The notes below the pieces were generated by a model, which did no database searches, had not been told where the DNA came from, and saw only the letters and a program-made list of their open reading frames with translations. Shown one piece after another: positions 1-10,219 of a stretch of 64,000 nt of DNA. A program made the translations under genes and the position numbers. Origin of the DNA: Bombardia bombarda (taxonomy: Eukaryota > Ascomycota > Sordariomycetes > Sordariales > Lasiosphaeriaceae); the NCBI GenBank assembly GCA_030512295.1, contig JAULSR010000002.1:7130001-7194000 (forward strand), in the 5' to 3' direction. Position 1 is the first letter of the stretch; the number at the start of each line of letters is the position of its first letter.

Positions 1-1
1 G

Positions 2-1718
2 GCGCGCGGGATCCGTCAAGGCGACCTTGTCGCCTTCTTCATGCTCAACTCTCCCGACTTCATCTTCGCGCTGGTCGGCCTCTGGGCTATCGGCGCCGCC
101 CCTGCCATGATCAACTACCACCTCACCGGGAAGGCCCTGGTACACTGTCTGGCCATCAGCGGCGCCAACCTGGTGCTGATGGACGGCGACGAGGCCGCCC
201 TGGCGCGAATGGCTGAAGTACAGCCCGAGATGGAGAGCAAGAACCCGTCTCTCCAGTTCGTCGACCTCGCCGATGCACGACCGACCATCTACGCCCTGCC
301 CCCGACTCGGCCTAGTGACGAATACCGCGTCGACATGGCCGGCTCGGCGCCCCTGGCACTCTTTTACACAAGCGGTACGACGGGGATGCCCAAGGGATGC
401 TGCCTGCCGGCGCGCGCGGGCTTCTCACACGGCTGGGGCACGACGGCGGGGACGAACCCTGTGCGGGAGCCGGACCAGCGCTACTACGTCTGCATGCCCT
501 ACTACCACGGCACGGGGGGCATCAACGCCATGGCGCAGCTCATGTGCGGCAACACGCTGTGCATCGCGCCAAAGTTCAGCGTCTCGGGCTTCTGGCGCGA
601 CATTCGCGACTCGCGCGCCACGTGGTTCGTCTACGTCGGCGAGACCCTGCGCTATCTGCTCGCGGCGCCGCCGTCGCCGCTCGACAAGCAGCACAGCGTC
701 TACGGCATCTATGGGAACGGGCTGCGCCCGGACGTCTGGCAGCGCTTCAAGGAGCGGTTTGGGATCACCGAGATCTTTGAGTTCTTCAACAGCACCGAGG
801 GCATGTTTGCGCTGGATAACGAGAGCTTGAACGACTTTACGGCGACGGCGGTGGGGCATCATGGGTTTCTGCAGCGGTGGAGATTCCATCGGTATTATGT
901 GCCGGTGGCGGTCGATGCTGAGACGGGGGACATTGCGAGGGATCCAAAGACGGGGTTCGCGATGCGCATGCCGTACGAGGTCGGCGGGGAGATGTTGGTG
1001 CAGGTGCCGTTTGAGCGCGAGTTCCCGGGCTACTGGAATAATCCAGAGGCGACGGAGGGTAAGTTTGTGAAGGACGTGTTTAAGAAGGGCGATTGCTATT
1101 ATCGGACTGGCGATGCTTTGCGGCGAGACAGGGAGGGGAGGTGGTTCTTCCTAGACAGGTAAGCTTTCCTGGTTTAGTTGCGATGTATGCCCCCGTATTG
1201 ATGCTGATTTGTGTAGACTCGGAGACACGTTTCGATGGAAGGGCGAAAACGTATCGACGGCCGAGGTCTCGCAGGTGTTGGGCAAGTTCCCCGGTATTCT
1301 CGATGCCAATGTGTATGGTGTCGAGGTACCTGGTCACGACGGAAAGGCGGGTACTGCTGCCATATATATCGACCCAGCTTTGATGACGACGTTCGACCAC
1401 CAGGAACTCCTTCGGTGAGGGTTTCATCAAAAGCCCCGTTCAAGCATCAGCATTCGATACTGATACATTCTTAGGCACGCTCGCTCCCATCTTCCCAGAT
1501 ATGCTGTTCCCATGTTTCTGCGTCATGTCGAGGAGCCTTCATCCACCCACAATAACAAACAGAATAAGATACCCCTGAAGCGCGAGGGCGTCCATCCAGA
1601 CAAGGTGAAGTCTGGAGACAAGATCTTTTGGATTGACCGACACGGCAGAGGCGTCACGTACGTCCCGTTCAGACGGCAGGACTGGGATGATCTGCATGTC
1701 GGAAAAGCGAAGCTATGA
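2..1718 (+). CDS. very-long-chain acyl-CoA synthetase / fatty acid transporter family, peroxisomal (5' partial)
   Basis: ATP-dependent acyl-CoA ligase that activates long or very long fatty acids (FATP/Fat1-like branch of the AMP-binding superfamily). Three exons, 2..1158, 1217..1414 and 1475..1718, with clean GT-AG introns and continuous frame give 532 visible residues; the start codon lies before the window. The P-loop-like AMP-binding motif YTSGTTGMPKG is near base 366, and the C-terminal signature YRTGD...LGDTFRWKGENV spans the first intron. The conserved tail stretch LPRYAVPMFLR follows the second intron. The protein ends in AKL, a peroxisomal PTS1 signal, so I infer action in the peroxisome ahead of beta-oxidation. 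The other possible role, a plasma-membrane uptake protein, is less likely given that tail. Confidence 0.9.
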
Positions 1719-3046
1719 CATAGGGTTGCTATGTTGGTTTTTCTTCGGACGTTGTCCAGTCTGATTGATGTCTTCAATATACGACAAAATGCAACTTGCG
1801 AAGATGTTAGGATTCATTGAAAGAGGGTCGCATACAAGCTCGCTGGTAGAGAGACAGGAAGGAAAGCAATGGCACTAAAGACATGATGTTACCTAACACT
1901 TAACCTGGTTTTCCTCAATTCCCCTTGTTCAAGCAATGTTATATCGACAGCACCTGGCACAACCAGGAGCCGGGAAATGTTTTCGGATGAGGCACATGTT
2001 CGCCCGCAATCCCTTCCTTGCCTTCTCATCTTGTATCGTGTCCGATGTTTATGTATGTGGCAAGGCTTGTATGATGGACTGCGAGACATAGAGTGATGTC
2101 GAAGTATTTCTCAGATCATAGGAGCCGAAGGATCCAAGTACGCCGTGAAGGAAGGAAATGTGGATAGTTCGATTCTCTGACAAGATGAACACGAGATGTA
2201 GTTTCTCAAGACTAGTTCAGCGGCGCGGCAGTTTTGCATCCAAGACGGACTTGCGGGGGTAGCCTAGCATTTTTTTTGACTGACAGGAACTTTGACTGTT
2301 CAGTGACGTGATGCGAGAAAATCCCCCCTGGAATGAGTACGGTACGTAGTGGAAGCTAGCTCATCAGGTGCAACGTGCCAAGGCAAGGCAGATCGCTTGT
2401 GGAGTTTTTTGTCAAGACCCACTATTAGTGAGGTGATAGCAGTTTGCGGAAAAGGCCACCAAGACACTGTGGTTAAACTAACGGCTTCCCTCCTTTAATG
2501 TTTTAAGCTTTGCCAGGTTCCCCAAACCCCCCAGCCCCTGATGCGCTAGTTTCCCCCGAACGCTCCCAGCGACCCGTGTTTGGGTGCAGCCATTTGGTGA
2601 CGTGACGGGCAGTTTCAGTGGTCGGGGCAAGTTTCCTCAGCACCATCTCGGATTCTGGCCGCAGCCACGGGAGCCAAATGGACCGCCCGGAGCGAAACGA
2701 GCCAACGGCGGCGCAGGCCTTGGAAATCGACCACGAGCAGCGGAGTCGTCTCTGTTCTGCGCACTCGAGAGACTCGACCCGAGCCGAGTTGATGAGGCAC
2801 CGGCAGGACAGGATAGGCCGACCCAACTGGCCGGAGAGATCTGTCGAAGTTGCAGATGAGGTGCCATCGCGCGCCGCTATTGTGAACCTGGTCAATCGAG
2901 GATGGGATTTGCAAAGGGATTTGTCGCACATTATGGGGCCACCGATGCACCAGAAGTCCAACTTCTGGATACGCGCACTGCTGCAAGGGTCTTGAAAGAA
3001 CTTTTGACGCCATCCCGACCAGCGATCAAACACAGGCGCCCCTTTT

Positions 3047-3100
3047 CCTTACCTCTTTTTCCTTACCTCTTTTTCCTTACCTCTTTTTCCTTACCTCTTA
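3047..3100. repeat. 14-bp tandem repeat, four units
   Basis: The unit CCTTACCTCTTTTT occurs three times in full, with a fourth copy of 12 bases. It is a pure pyrimidine tract apart from one A per unit and lies about 1 kb upstream of the secreted-protein gene. Confidence 0.9.
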
Positions 3101-3824
3101 GCAGTCGGTCCGAGCTCGCTACAGGCTTCCATTTGGATTTCTATGCTGTCTCGGCGCACATTTGTCGCCTCGGTGTGCAGGCGATCGTCAAATAGCCTTC
3201 GCTTTCTGCACCCGCTGTACTGTGTACAGTACCGAGAGTGCGACCTACGGGCGCGACCTGGATCATGGAACTCGAGTGATTTTCCAGCCAAGGGCCGCCA
3301 AATAGGAGACTGTTTCCGCCAGAGACGAATCAGAGGCCGCCGCAGCAGCAGCAACGGCGGCAATTGACGCCCGCCAAAAGATCCTGCCCCCACACCCAAA
3401 ACACTGGCCCGACAGGGGGTGCGCGCAATTCTCTGGAAAGATCCGCTATTCGTAATGCAGTCAGTCGTGTTAGTGTTTGCCGCCGTGCTAGCCCTGCATC
3501 ACTACCTAACACTTAGTATCGCCAACACTTTGCGACAACAGGTGCCTTGCATTGATATGCCAAGGCCCACTTCCTCCCAGGCCCGGGCATGGAAGCCCGT
3601 TTTCACACCATGGTCACACCCAGTGCCGCCGGCCAAAAGCCTCAACCCTGACCCCCATTCCATGCATCCAGCGGGAACAGAGGATTATCAGGATTTGCTG
3701 ACGGGTGATCGGCGGGTTTGGTGTAGGGGGAGGGCGGTTTCTGCGCGTATTGGCCGATCCTGTCTGTGATGCTCAACCGCCAAAAGTTCCTCCCGAGGTT
3801 GTCGTCTCGAAGATCAGACGATTG

Positions 3825-3830
3825 TATAAA
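3825..3830 (+). promoter_or_regulatory. TATA box of the BAS2-like gene
   Basis: TATAAA sits 233 bp before the ATG and is followed by a long CT-rich leader (about 3850-4020), the usual layout of strongly expressed fungal secreted-protein genes. Confidence 0.6.
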
Positions 3831-4062
3831 GGAAGTTGCATCTTCCCTGAACTGGTGGGCTTTCTTTTTTGTATCATCATCACGAGCATCTGCCCTCCAG
3901 TCTTCAGTTCATCTTTTGTTTCTCTTTCTGTTTCTTTCCATCTTCCAGGACCAGGTGTCTTGTTCCATTCTTTCTAGTCTACCTATTACTGTCTTTCTCT
4001 TCTCACCTTCCAGTTCACGTTTCGACTTTGAAAGATTTCGGGCAAATCAATCAACCGTCAAA

Positions 4063-4735
4063 ATGGTCCAGTTCACCACCTTTGTCAGCACCCTTGCTCG
4101 TAAGTACCCAGCCTGCTTTCTCCCAAACACTGTCCTCCGCAGTCTCAAGCTGACATCATCTTCCCACAGTTGCCTTTGCGGCCGTCAACGCTGCTCCCAA
4201 CGACCTTCAGGCCCGCCAGAACCTTCCCGATCCCGCGGGTGCCAAGAACGTTGGCAACGGTGCCGGTGTCCAGTTCATCGGCGGCGAATGCCTCGGTGTC
4301 GCTGACTGTGCTTCCGGGTGCTGCGCCACCCTGCCCAAGGGCGGCGTGAACATCGGTGTCTGCTCGGGCGTCGGCGCCCAAACCCAGGCCGGCAAGCAGG
4401 GTTGCGGCTTTGAGTCCGGCGGCGCACCTGCTGCTGCTCCCGCTGCTCCCGCTGCCCCTGCCGCGCCCGCGGCTGGCAACGGCGCCACCCCGCCCGTCAT
4501 CCCCAGCACTCTTGTCCCTGACCCGGCTGGTGTCAAGAACGTTGGCAATGGCCAGGGTAGGCAGTTCATCACGGGCGAATGCCTGAGCGACGCCGACTGC
4601 GCGTCCACGTGCTGCGCCCTCGTCAACAACGGGCAGCGCATCTTTGGCAGCTGCTCGGGCGTCGGCGCCAACACCCAGAACGGCAAGCAGGGCTGCGGGT
4701 TTCCTGTCGGTGGCCTGCGGTTGAGCCCTAACTAG
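4063..4735 (+). CDS. secreted cysteine-rich protein with two tandem BAS2-like domains
   Basis: Two exons, 4063..4099 and 4170..4735, give 200 residues. The N-terminus is a clear signal peptide (MVQFTTFVSTLALAFAAVNA), so the product is secreted. The mature part has two copies of one domain of about 60 residues, each starting DPAG-x-KNVGNG and ending GKQGCGF. Each copy has the same six-cysteine spacing, including a CC pair and CSGVGA. They are joined by an Ala/Pro linker of AAP repeats. The domain resembles the biotrophy-associated secreted protein 2 (BAS2) family of plant-associated fungi, whose members usually carry one domain; the assignment is by pattern recognition. Its molecular function is unknown. 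Confidence 0.82.
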
Positions 4736-5473
4736 GTGTTGCTCCTGCATGGCGATGATGGCTTCTCCTGATCTCACACTCCTTTGATGCCAAAATCTCG
4801 AGACGACTGGATAAATACACGATCTTAACACTACCAGCACTTCTGCTACCAGTATTCAATTCAACTGGGCGATTCTACCACTCCTTTGGGCGCTCCAGCA
4901 TTCTTTTGTCGGCATGTTTCAGCTCCAAGAGGACTGCATACATTTCCCGACTTCCGCTCCTTTCACCACATGCTCCGTTTGAAAGCAACTTTTTTTTCAA
5001 ACTCACTCCTTAATTTGTTTTTTTTTGCCTTTACTTTGAAAGCGGTTCTTGTTGCATTTTCAAGGTCCCGGTGGGGGGCTGGGTTGGTTTGCTGGTGGGC
5101 GGGTATCATCAGGTCTTTTGCATGGCATGGAGTTTCATTGTTTGTGTTCGTCTCAGTACAGCACCTGTTCTTATAACCGTGTACTGCTATAGATGATCTT
5201 TTCAGCTGCAAAGAAAAACTATGTTTCATCAATAATGAGCATCACTTACTGTGACGTACCGTGTACTTAACTCTTGCCCACTGTGCCAAGTTAACTGGTC
5301 GTCTTCATTCAAAGTAGGTAGTAACCAAGCGCAAAGAGGCATTTTAACGTTCATAACCAAAGTTGGTTTTTTTATTAACTAAGCATTCAAATAAACTATA
5401 TCAATCTTGTAGTAGACACCACACGCATTATCGACATTATCACGCACGACCGGATCCCCGCCACTCTCATCCC
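4736..5473. other. intergenic region between convergent genes
   Basis: About 740 bp between the 3' ends of the secreted-protein gene and the epoxide hydrolase. It is AT-richer than the genes, with T runs near 4990 and 5020. No supported gene. Confidence 0.6.
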
Positions 5474-6824
5474 TCACGACCCTTTGCTGAAAACCTTGAC
5501 CACATCCTTCGCCCCCCCATCCTTGGCAAACATCTTTCTCAAATCCTCCGCCAGCTCCTTCGGCCTCTCCCACGACGCAAAGTGCCCACCATCCTCATGC
5601 ACCGCCTCGAACACCACCGGTCCCAGCGTCCGGCCATAGCACTGCGGCACGATCAACAGGTCCTTGGGGAAATACGACAGCCCCAGCTTCACCTGCCCCA
5701 AATAATCAAACAGCCGCGGGTCCTGTCTCGGATACGGGTGCGTGTACTGCGCCTCATAATAGATCCTCGCCGCGGCAGCCGGGCCGGCCGTCGAGAACTG
5801 GTAGATGGAAATCCACGTCAGGATCTCGTCGTCGGTCCAGGGGTAGTTGTCGGTCCACGAGTGCAGCTTCTCGTAGATCCACGTCAGCAGCGCGACGGGC
5901 GAGTCGGCGAAAGCGGCGCCGATGGTGGCGGGCCGCGTGCTCTGCTCCACGTTGTAGCCAAAGTCCTGCTTGAGGAACCACTCGGAGCGCGCGAGCCATT
6001 CGTTCTCCTGCTTGGTGCGCGGCATCAGGTACTTGAGGTACTCGAGGGGCTGCGACATGGTGGGCGGGTTGGCGCGGATCATGTTGAGGTGCGAGGCGAT
6101 GCAGTTGCCGTGGTGGTTGAAGCCGATGAGGCGGGTGATGGCGTAGCCCCAGTCGCCGCCTTGGGTTACTGATGTTGCTTTTGTGTTAAGAGACTGAACT
6201 GAGCGTACCGATGGCAAGGGAAAATAAACGTACCGTATTTGTTGTAGCCCAGCTTGATCATCAGCTTGTTCAGCGTCTCGGCGTACTGGGCGATCCCGAA
6301 GCCCGCCTTGGAGGGGCCTTCTGAGAAGCCAAAGTTGGGAAGGGAGGGCGCTACTACGTGGAATGACGGGCCATCCTTGGGGTTCGTCAAGGTGGGCAGC
6401 ATCTTGGTCACCTCAAGGAAGCTTCCTGGCCCTGAGTGAGTCTCTTTGTCAGCTGCGCTCGTGTTTCTCGGGAAAGAAACATGATCAACTCACATCCGTG
6501 ACAAAATAGGAGTGGAATGCTCCCTGGCTTGTTGCTGCGCTGGTGGAGAAAATGAATCTTCAAATCGCCATGGCCTTCGACGTTGATGGTCGTGGAGAAC
6601 TGAGGCCACTGGTTCATCTTCTTCTCCTGGGCGCGCCAGTCGAATCCATTCTTCCAGTGCGCCACCAGTCGCTTGATGTCGGACACGGGAGTTCCATAGT
6701 CCCAGCTGTTGGCCATGGGCACCTCATCGTCCTGGATGAATGTCGCAAGCTCGAGCTTCTTCTGAAGCAGATCGAGCTTGGACTGGGGGACAGCGATCGT
6801 GTAGGGTTGAATTGGGAGGGCCAT
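5474..6824 (-). CDS. epoxide hydrolase, microsomal/juvenile-hormone-type (EHN + alpha/beta hydrolase)
   Basis: Opens epoxides to diols through an aspartyl ester intermediate. Exons on the minus strand are 6824..6494, 6431..6234 and 6168..5474, giving 407 residues. Both introns restore family motifs exactly: HGWPGS (oxyanion loop) is rebuilt across the first and the lead-in to GGDWGY across the second. The nucleophile is Asp182 in GGDWG and the catalytic His372 lies in EDGGHFASWE. The first 100 residues match the epoxide hydrolase N-terminal domain. An in-frame GTG lies upstream, but the ATG at 6824 (MALPIQPYTI) is the likely start. No signal peptide or membrane anchor is evident. A TATA element lies about 100 bp upstream. 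Confidence 0.9.
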
Positions 6825-6922
6825 GTTTTCCGGATACTTCACAAGACTGTCAAGGTGGGTGGTATCTGAGACGGATTGAGGTTAAGATCCAACAGCTTGG
6901 TCCGAGGAAGCGAATGCCTAGC

Positions 6923-6928
6923 TATATA
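6923..6928 (-). promoter_or_regulatory. TATA-like element of the epoxide hydrolase
   Basis: TATATA in the context CTATATAG, about 100 bp upstream of the ATG at 6824 on the minus strand. Confidence 0.45.
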
Positions 6929-8555
6929 GGGCTGCAGTATCGACAGAAACAGTTGGCTCGCTATGTGATGTTCCGAAAACGGAGAGAAACTTTTTTGCAT
7001 GCGGGCGGCGAGGGGCGGGTAGACGAGGCGGTCAATGGCGAGCTCCAAAGGAAACCATGATCTGCAGCACAGGGTTTGGGCAAATTTCACGAGCAACCGT
7101 TGGTGAGTGGCAGCTATCTACTATCTGTGACGTCAGCGATACGGCAGCTGGCAAGCACCAGGGACCCGAGAGTCGAATCATTTTGCGCTGTGGAAGCCAG
7201 GGATAAAGAAACCAGGACCAATTGGGGAAAGAAACCAGCACCCGAGCCAACAGACGCGACATGCACAAAGAACAGCCCCGCTGCTACCTCGCTCGGAACC
7301 TGCCGTAGCTGCCCACTCTGGCTTTTCAAGCTCCTAAAAGGTCAGCTCGGGGGTCAGTGCGGGCAGGCGTGATGGTTGATGCTGTGGTAGCGCGTGTGAG
7401 ATATCCGAGGAAAGAACAAAGGGCGGCATAAATTCCTAGTTTGGTCATGGTGGATGATGATCACTGACCCAGTGCAATGCAACGATTCCGCTTCTCGCCA
7501 GTATTAGCCATCTTCGTGCTTTACGTACCATTTATCTTTCATTAATGGGGTGCCAGAATACCCGACTATCATACCAAATGCAGGTGGCAGGAACATGAGC
7601 TAGTGTTGGATGCGGCCTGTCTAAAATGAAGAACAAAGAACAGGATGCTTACTATGGTCTCCAGGTTATCCGCGCCAATCATGAGATCGTATAATAATAA
7701 GTCGTGATGTGATTGAAGGGGCAACACTGGAAAGCCACCCGAAATACTGTGAGCCAATATCACATTCCGCGACCATGAAGTTTGCGATCAAGCACTCGTA
7801 AAGAAATTGCGGACGGCATTAGCTCTGGCCAATATGCGTCAGCGAACATCACCTTTATCGCATTCCAGTAAGGCTCACTTACGACGAGGGCTGTTAAATG
7901 AAACGATCAAAGTCATTCCTGGCGAGTATGTATATGAAGCGGATTGCCGAGGCTGTTGGCCGTGTCTTCGTGGCGCCAGGTGCTTGCGATATCTTCACAT
8001 CAACGGAAATAAGCTTGAAAGAAGGAACTCTGAGATGAAAAGCAATGAGTTGGCTCGGATATTCCCGTCCAAAGGCCTGCAGTGTAACAAGCCGTGACGT
8101 GGACAAGAAGCTGAGATTGGCATCATTATGCGCTGGGACTAAACAGTTATTATCGTTGGATGCTTAGTCGGCAATGCTGCCCAATCAACTCAAGAGGTTG
8201 AGGTCGTGACATTATAGTATAAGAAATCTGTTGGGTCGAGTAATTCGTCCGCCCGCTCGGGCTGCTTGCGGTCTTCCGCGTCGGGGTCCGGACAGGCCCA
8301 ACGCCAACCTCCACTGCGTCTGGACTCGCGATCCCCAAATTGCATATGCAACAACACTCGACTATACCTTGTCGCCGTCAACTCGACTATGGTCGGTTGA
8401 GTCGGAAGGATTTGCGAACCCGCGGCGATCAGCGCGAATTTACGTGTGCGCATGCGTGTCACATGTTGGCGCAGTCCCTAACATCGACGGAAGTGCGATT
8501 TGAGACAAATGACCGGGGTTGCTGAGAGTCAAATGAGTATAATGTCTCACGTCCC

Positions 8556-8563
8556 TATATAAG
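8556..8563 (+). promoter_or_regulatory. TATA box of the kelch gene
   Basis: TATATAAG lies about 100 bp before the ATG at 8664, a normal distance for a fungal core promoter. Confidence 0.6.
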
Positions 8564-8663
8564 CCCATGCTGGCACTGGGAATTCTCCAACAATATCTCC
8601 ATTCTATCCAGCGAGCGAGCATCGAGCCAAGTAAGCCTGCCTCAAATCACCACCGTCGCCATC

Positions 8664-9746
8664 ATGCAGCTCTCGAGACTTTCTCCATTGGTCCACATGC
8701 TGGCTATTGCCGGCCTGGCCGTGGCAGACAAGTCGTTCAATCACCACAATGAGACCTTGAGATGCGGCAACAACAGCACCATCCCACATGACCACAATGG
8801 CACCTGGGTTGACCTAGCCCCCATCGCCTCTGGCCCTCGTCAAGAGCACGTCAGCTTCTTCATCCCGCCCGCGACCATCGGCATCCTCGGCGGCGTCCTC
8901 CCGCCGACATTCGACACCACCAACGAGATGGACCTGTACGACATCACCACCAACACATGGCGCACCGGCGCGCCGCTCCCCCTGGTCATCAACCACGGCA
9001 ACGCCGTCACCGTCAACGGCAAGGTCTATGTCCTGGGCGGTCTATCCCCAAATGCCTCAGGCGTGTGGGTCGCCGAGGGCAACTGCTACCTCTATGACCC
9101 GACGGCCGACGCGTGGTCCTCCCTCCCGCCCATGCCCGCGGGCACGGAGCGCGGCAGCACCGCCAATGGCGTGCACAACGGGGTCGTGTACCAGGCCGGC
9201 GGCATGACCGTGCTGGACCTCTCGCCCGGCGGCATCCAAAACAGCCTTACCAACGTGACGGCCTACGACACCGTCTCGGGACAGTGGCTCGACCTGCCCG
9301 CGGCGGCGCGCTATCTGCCCGCGCCGAGGGACCATGTCGGGGGTGTGGTGATCGGGCACACGTTCTACGTGCTCGGCGGGAGGGACAATGGCCAGTTTAA
9401 TGTGCGCGACACGGTCTTTGCGCTGGATCTGACCAAGCTCGAGGACGGGTGGGTCACTAAAGCGGCGCGGATGCCGACGGCCAGGGGCGGGCTTGTTGCG
9501 GCGGCGGTGGGGAGGAAGGTGTACACGTTTGGCGGGGAGGGGAACACGGATGAAGGGTCGCGCGGCGTGTTTAATAATACAGAGGTGTATAATACCGAGA
9601 CGGATAGCTGGGAGGAGCTGGTGGCTATGACGGTGCCGAGACACGGGACCTCGGGGGTCGCTGTGAAGGGGGCCGTCTTTATTCCTGGCGGGGGTGTGCA
9701 GTCGGGAGGCGATCCAACGGACTACTTTGATATGTTTTTGGTGTGA
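8664..9746 (+). CDS. secreted kelch-repeat beta-propeller protein
   Basis: Single exon, 360 residues. The N-terminus MQLSRLSPLVHMLAIAGLAV is a signal peptide, so the protein is probably secreted. The rest is made of kelch blades, seen as repeating GG motifs preceded by hydrophobic strands and followed by W or Y residues: VYVLGGLSP, VYQAGGMT, FYVLGGRDN, VYTFGGEGN, VFIPGGGV, with blade ends such as TNTWRTGAPLP and TDSWEELVAM. Several NxS/T sites suggest N-glycosylation. The copper ligands and Cys-Tyr cofactor expected of galactose oxidases are not evident and there is no second domain. A binding or scaffold role is therefore more likely than oxidase activity. Natural substrate unknown. Confidence 0.85.
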   Translation: MQLSRLSPLVHMLAIAGLAVADKSFNHHNETLRCGNNSTIPHDHNGTWVDLAPIASGPRQEHVSFFIPPATIGILGGVLPPTFDTTNEMDLYDITTNTWRTGAPLPLVINHGNAVTVNGKVYVLGGLSPNASGVWVAEGNCYLYDPTADAWSSLPPMPAGTERGSTANGVHNGVVYQAGGMTVLDLSPGGIQNSLTNVTAYDTVSGQWLDLPAAARYLPAPRDHVGGVVIGHTFYVLGGRDNGQFNVRDTVFALDLTKLEDGWVTKAARMPTARGGLVAAAVGRKVYTFGGEGNTDEGSRGVFNNTEVYNTETDSWEELVAMTVPRHGTSGVAVKGAVFIPGGGVQSGGDPTDYFDMFLV

Positions 9747-9751
9747 GTGGA

Positions 9752-9793
9752 TGTCGCTGTTGGGTGTTGTGGTGTCGCTGTTGGGTGTTGTGG
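9752..9793. repeat. 21-bp direct duplication after the kelch stop codon
   Basis: Two adjacent copies of a GT-rich 21-mer (TGTCGCTGTTGGGTGTTGTGG, split here as 9752-9772 and 9773-9793) begin five bases after the TGA. Confidence 0.85.
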
Positions 9794-9998
9794 TGTGCCC
9801 GGCGCTGTGTAGCGGGGGAGCAGGTGAAGAGCTCTTGTTCAGGAAGGACGACGGGTAGTTTTCGGCTGGGTGCAGGGAAGGCGGGTAACGGTTTCTTTGT
9901 TCTCCGCAACATGCCTAAAACCCGGAGTTTACAGCGCTGTTTTAATTGGCTGTCCCCACAACTTAGAATCGAAATCAGGAATTTGGTGAGACACGGGC

Positions 9999-10015
9999 TT
10001 TTTTTTTTTTTTTTT
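9999..10015. repeat. T17 homopolymer
   Basis: A run of 17 T in the promoter of the following hydrolase, about 205 bp before its ATG. Poly(dT) tracts exclude nucleosomes in fungal promoters. Confidence 0.8.
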
Positions 10016-10219
10016 CACAGTCGCGACTTCCCAGCTCTGATTCGGACCGAGTGTTGCATCTTGTACCTCGACGGCCCCGCTGCCATCCGCTTGTCGTATT
10101 ACCAACCACCACCTTGTACAACTCGCAAGACACGTATAACTCGGACCTACCTCCCCTCATCTTTTTGGAATTTACAACTCGAACAACAATAGTCTGCAAT
10201 AGTCTGTTGACAAGATAAG

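Larger units (their letters stand above)
1719..4062. other. intergenic region
   Basis: About 2.3 kb without a supported gene. The overlapping open frames between 2500 and 3400 occur on both strands, are arginine/serine-rich and show no recognisable domain. The stretch holds a 14-bp tandem repeat (3047-3100), and its end is the promoter and pyrimidine-rich leader of the next gene. Confidence 0.6.
6825..8663. other. divergent intergenic region
   Basis: About 1.8 kb shared by the divergently transcribed epoxide hydrolase and kelch genes. It holds a TATA box for each (6923 and 8556). Short frames inside show no family. It could coordinate the two genes, but I see no shared motif that proves it. 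Confidence 0.55.

Noticed and set aside
2503..3033. 176-codon minus frame
   Set aside because: Overlapping open frames on both strands with no conserved motif; consistent with GC-rich chance frames.
3091..3399. Possible terminal repeat of a transposon around the pyrimidine tandem repeat
   Set aside because: No matching repeat or transposase was found nearby; it is a simple tandem array.
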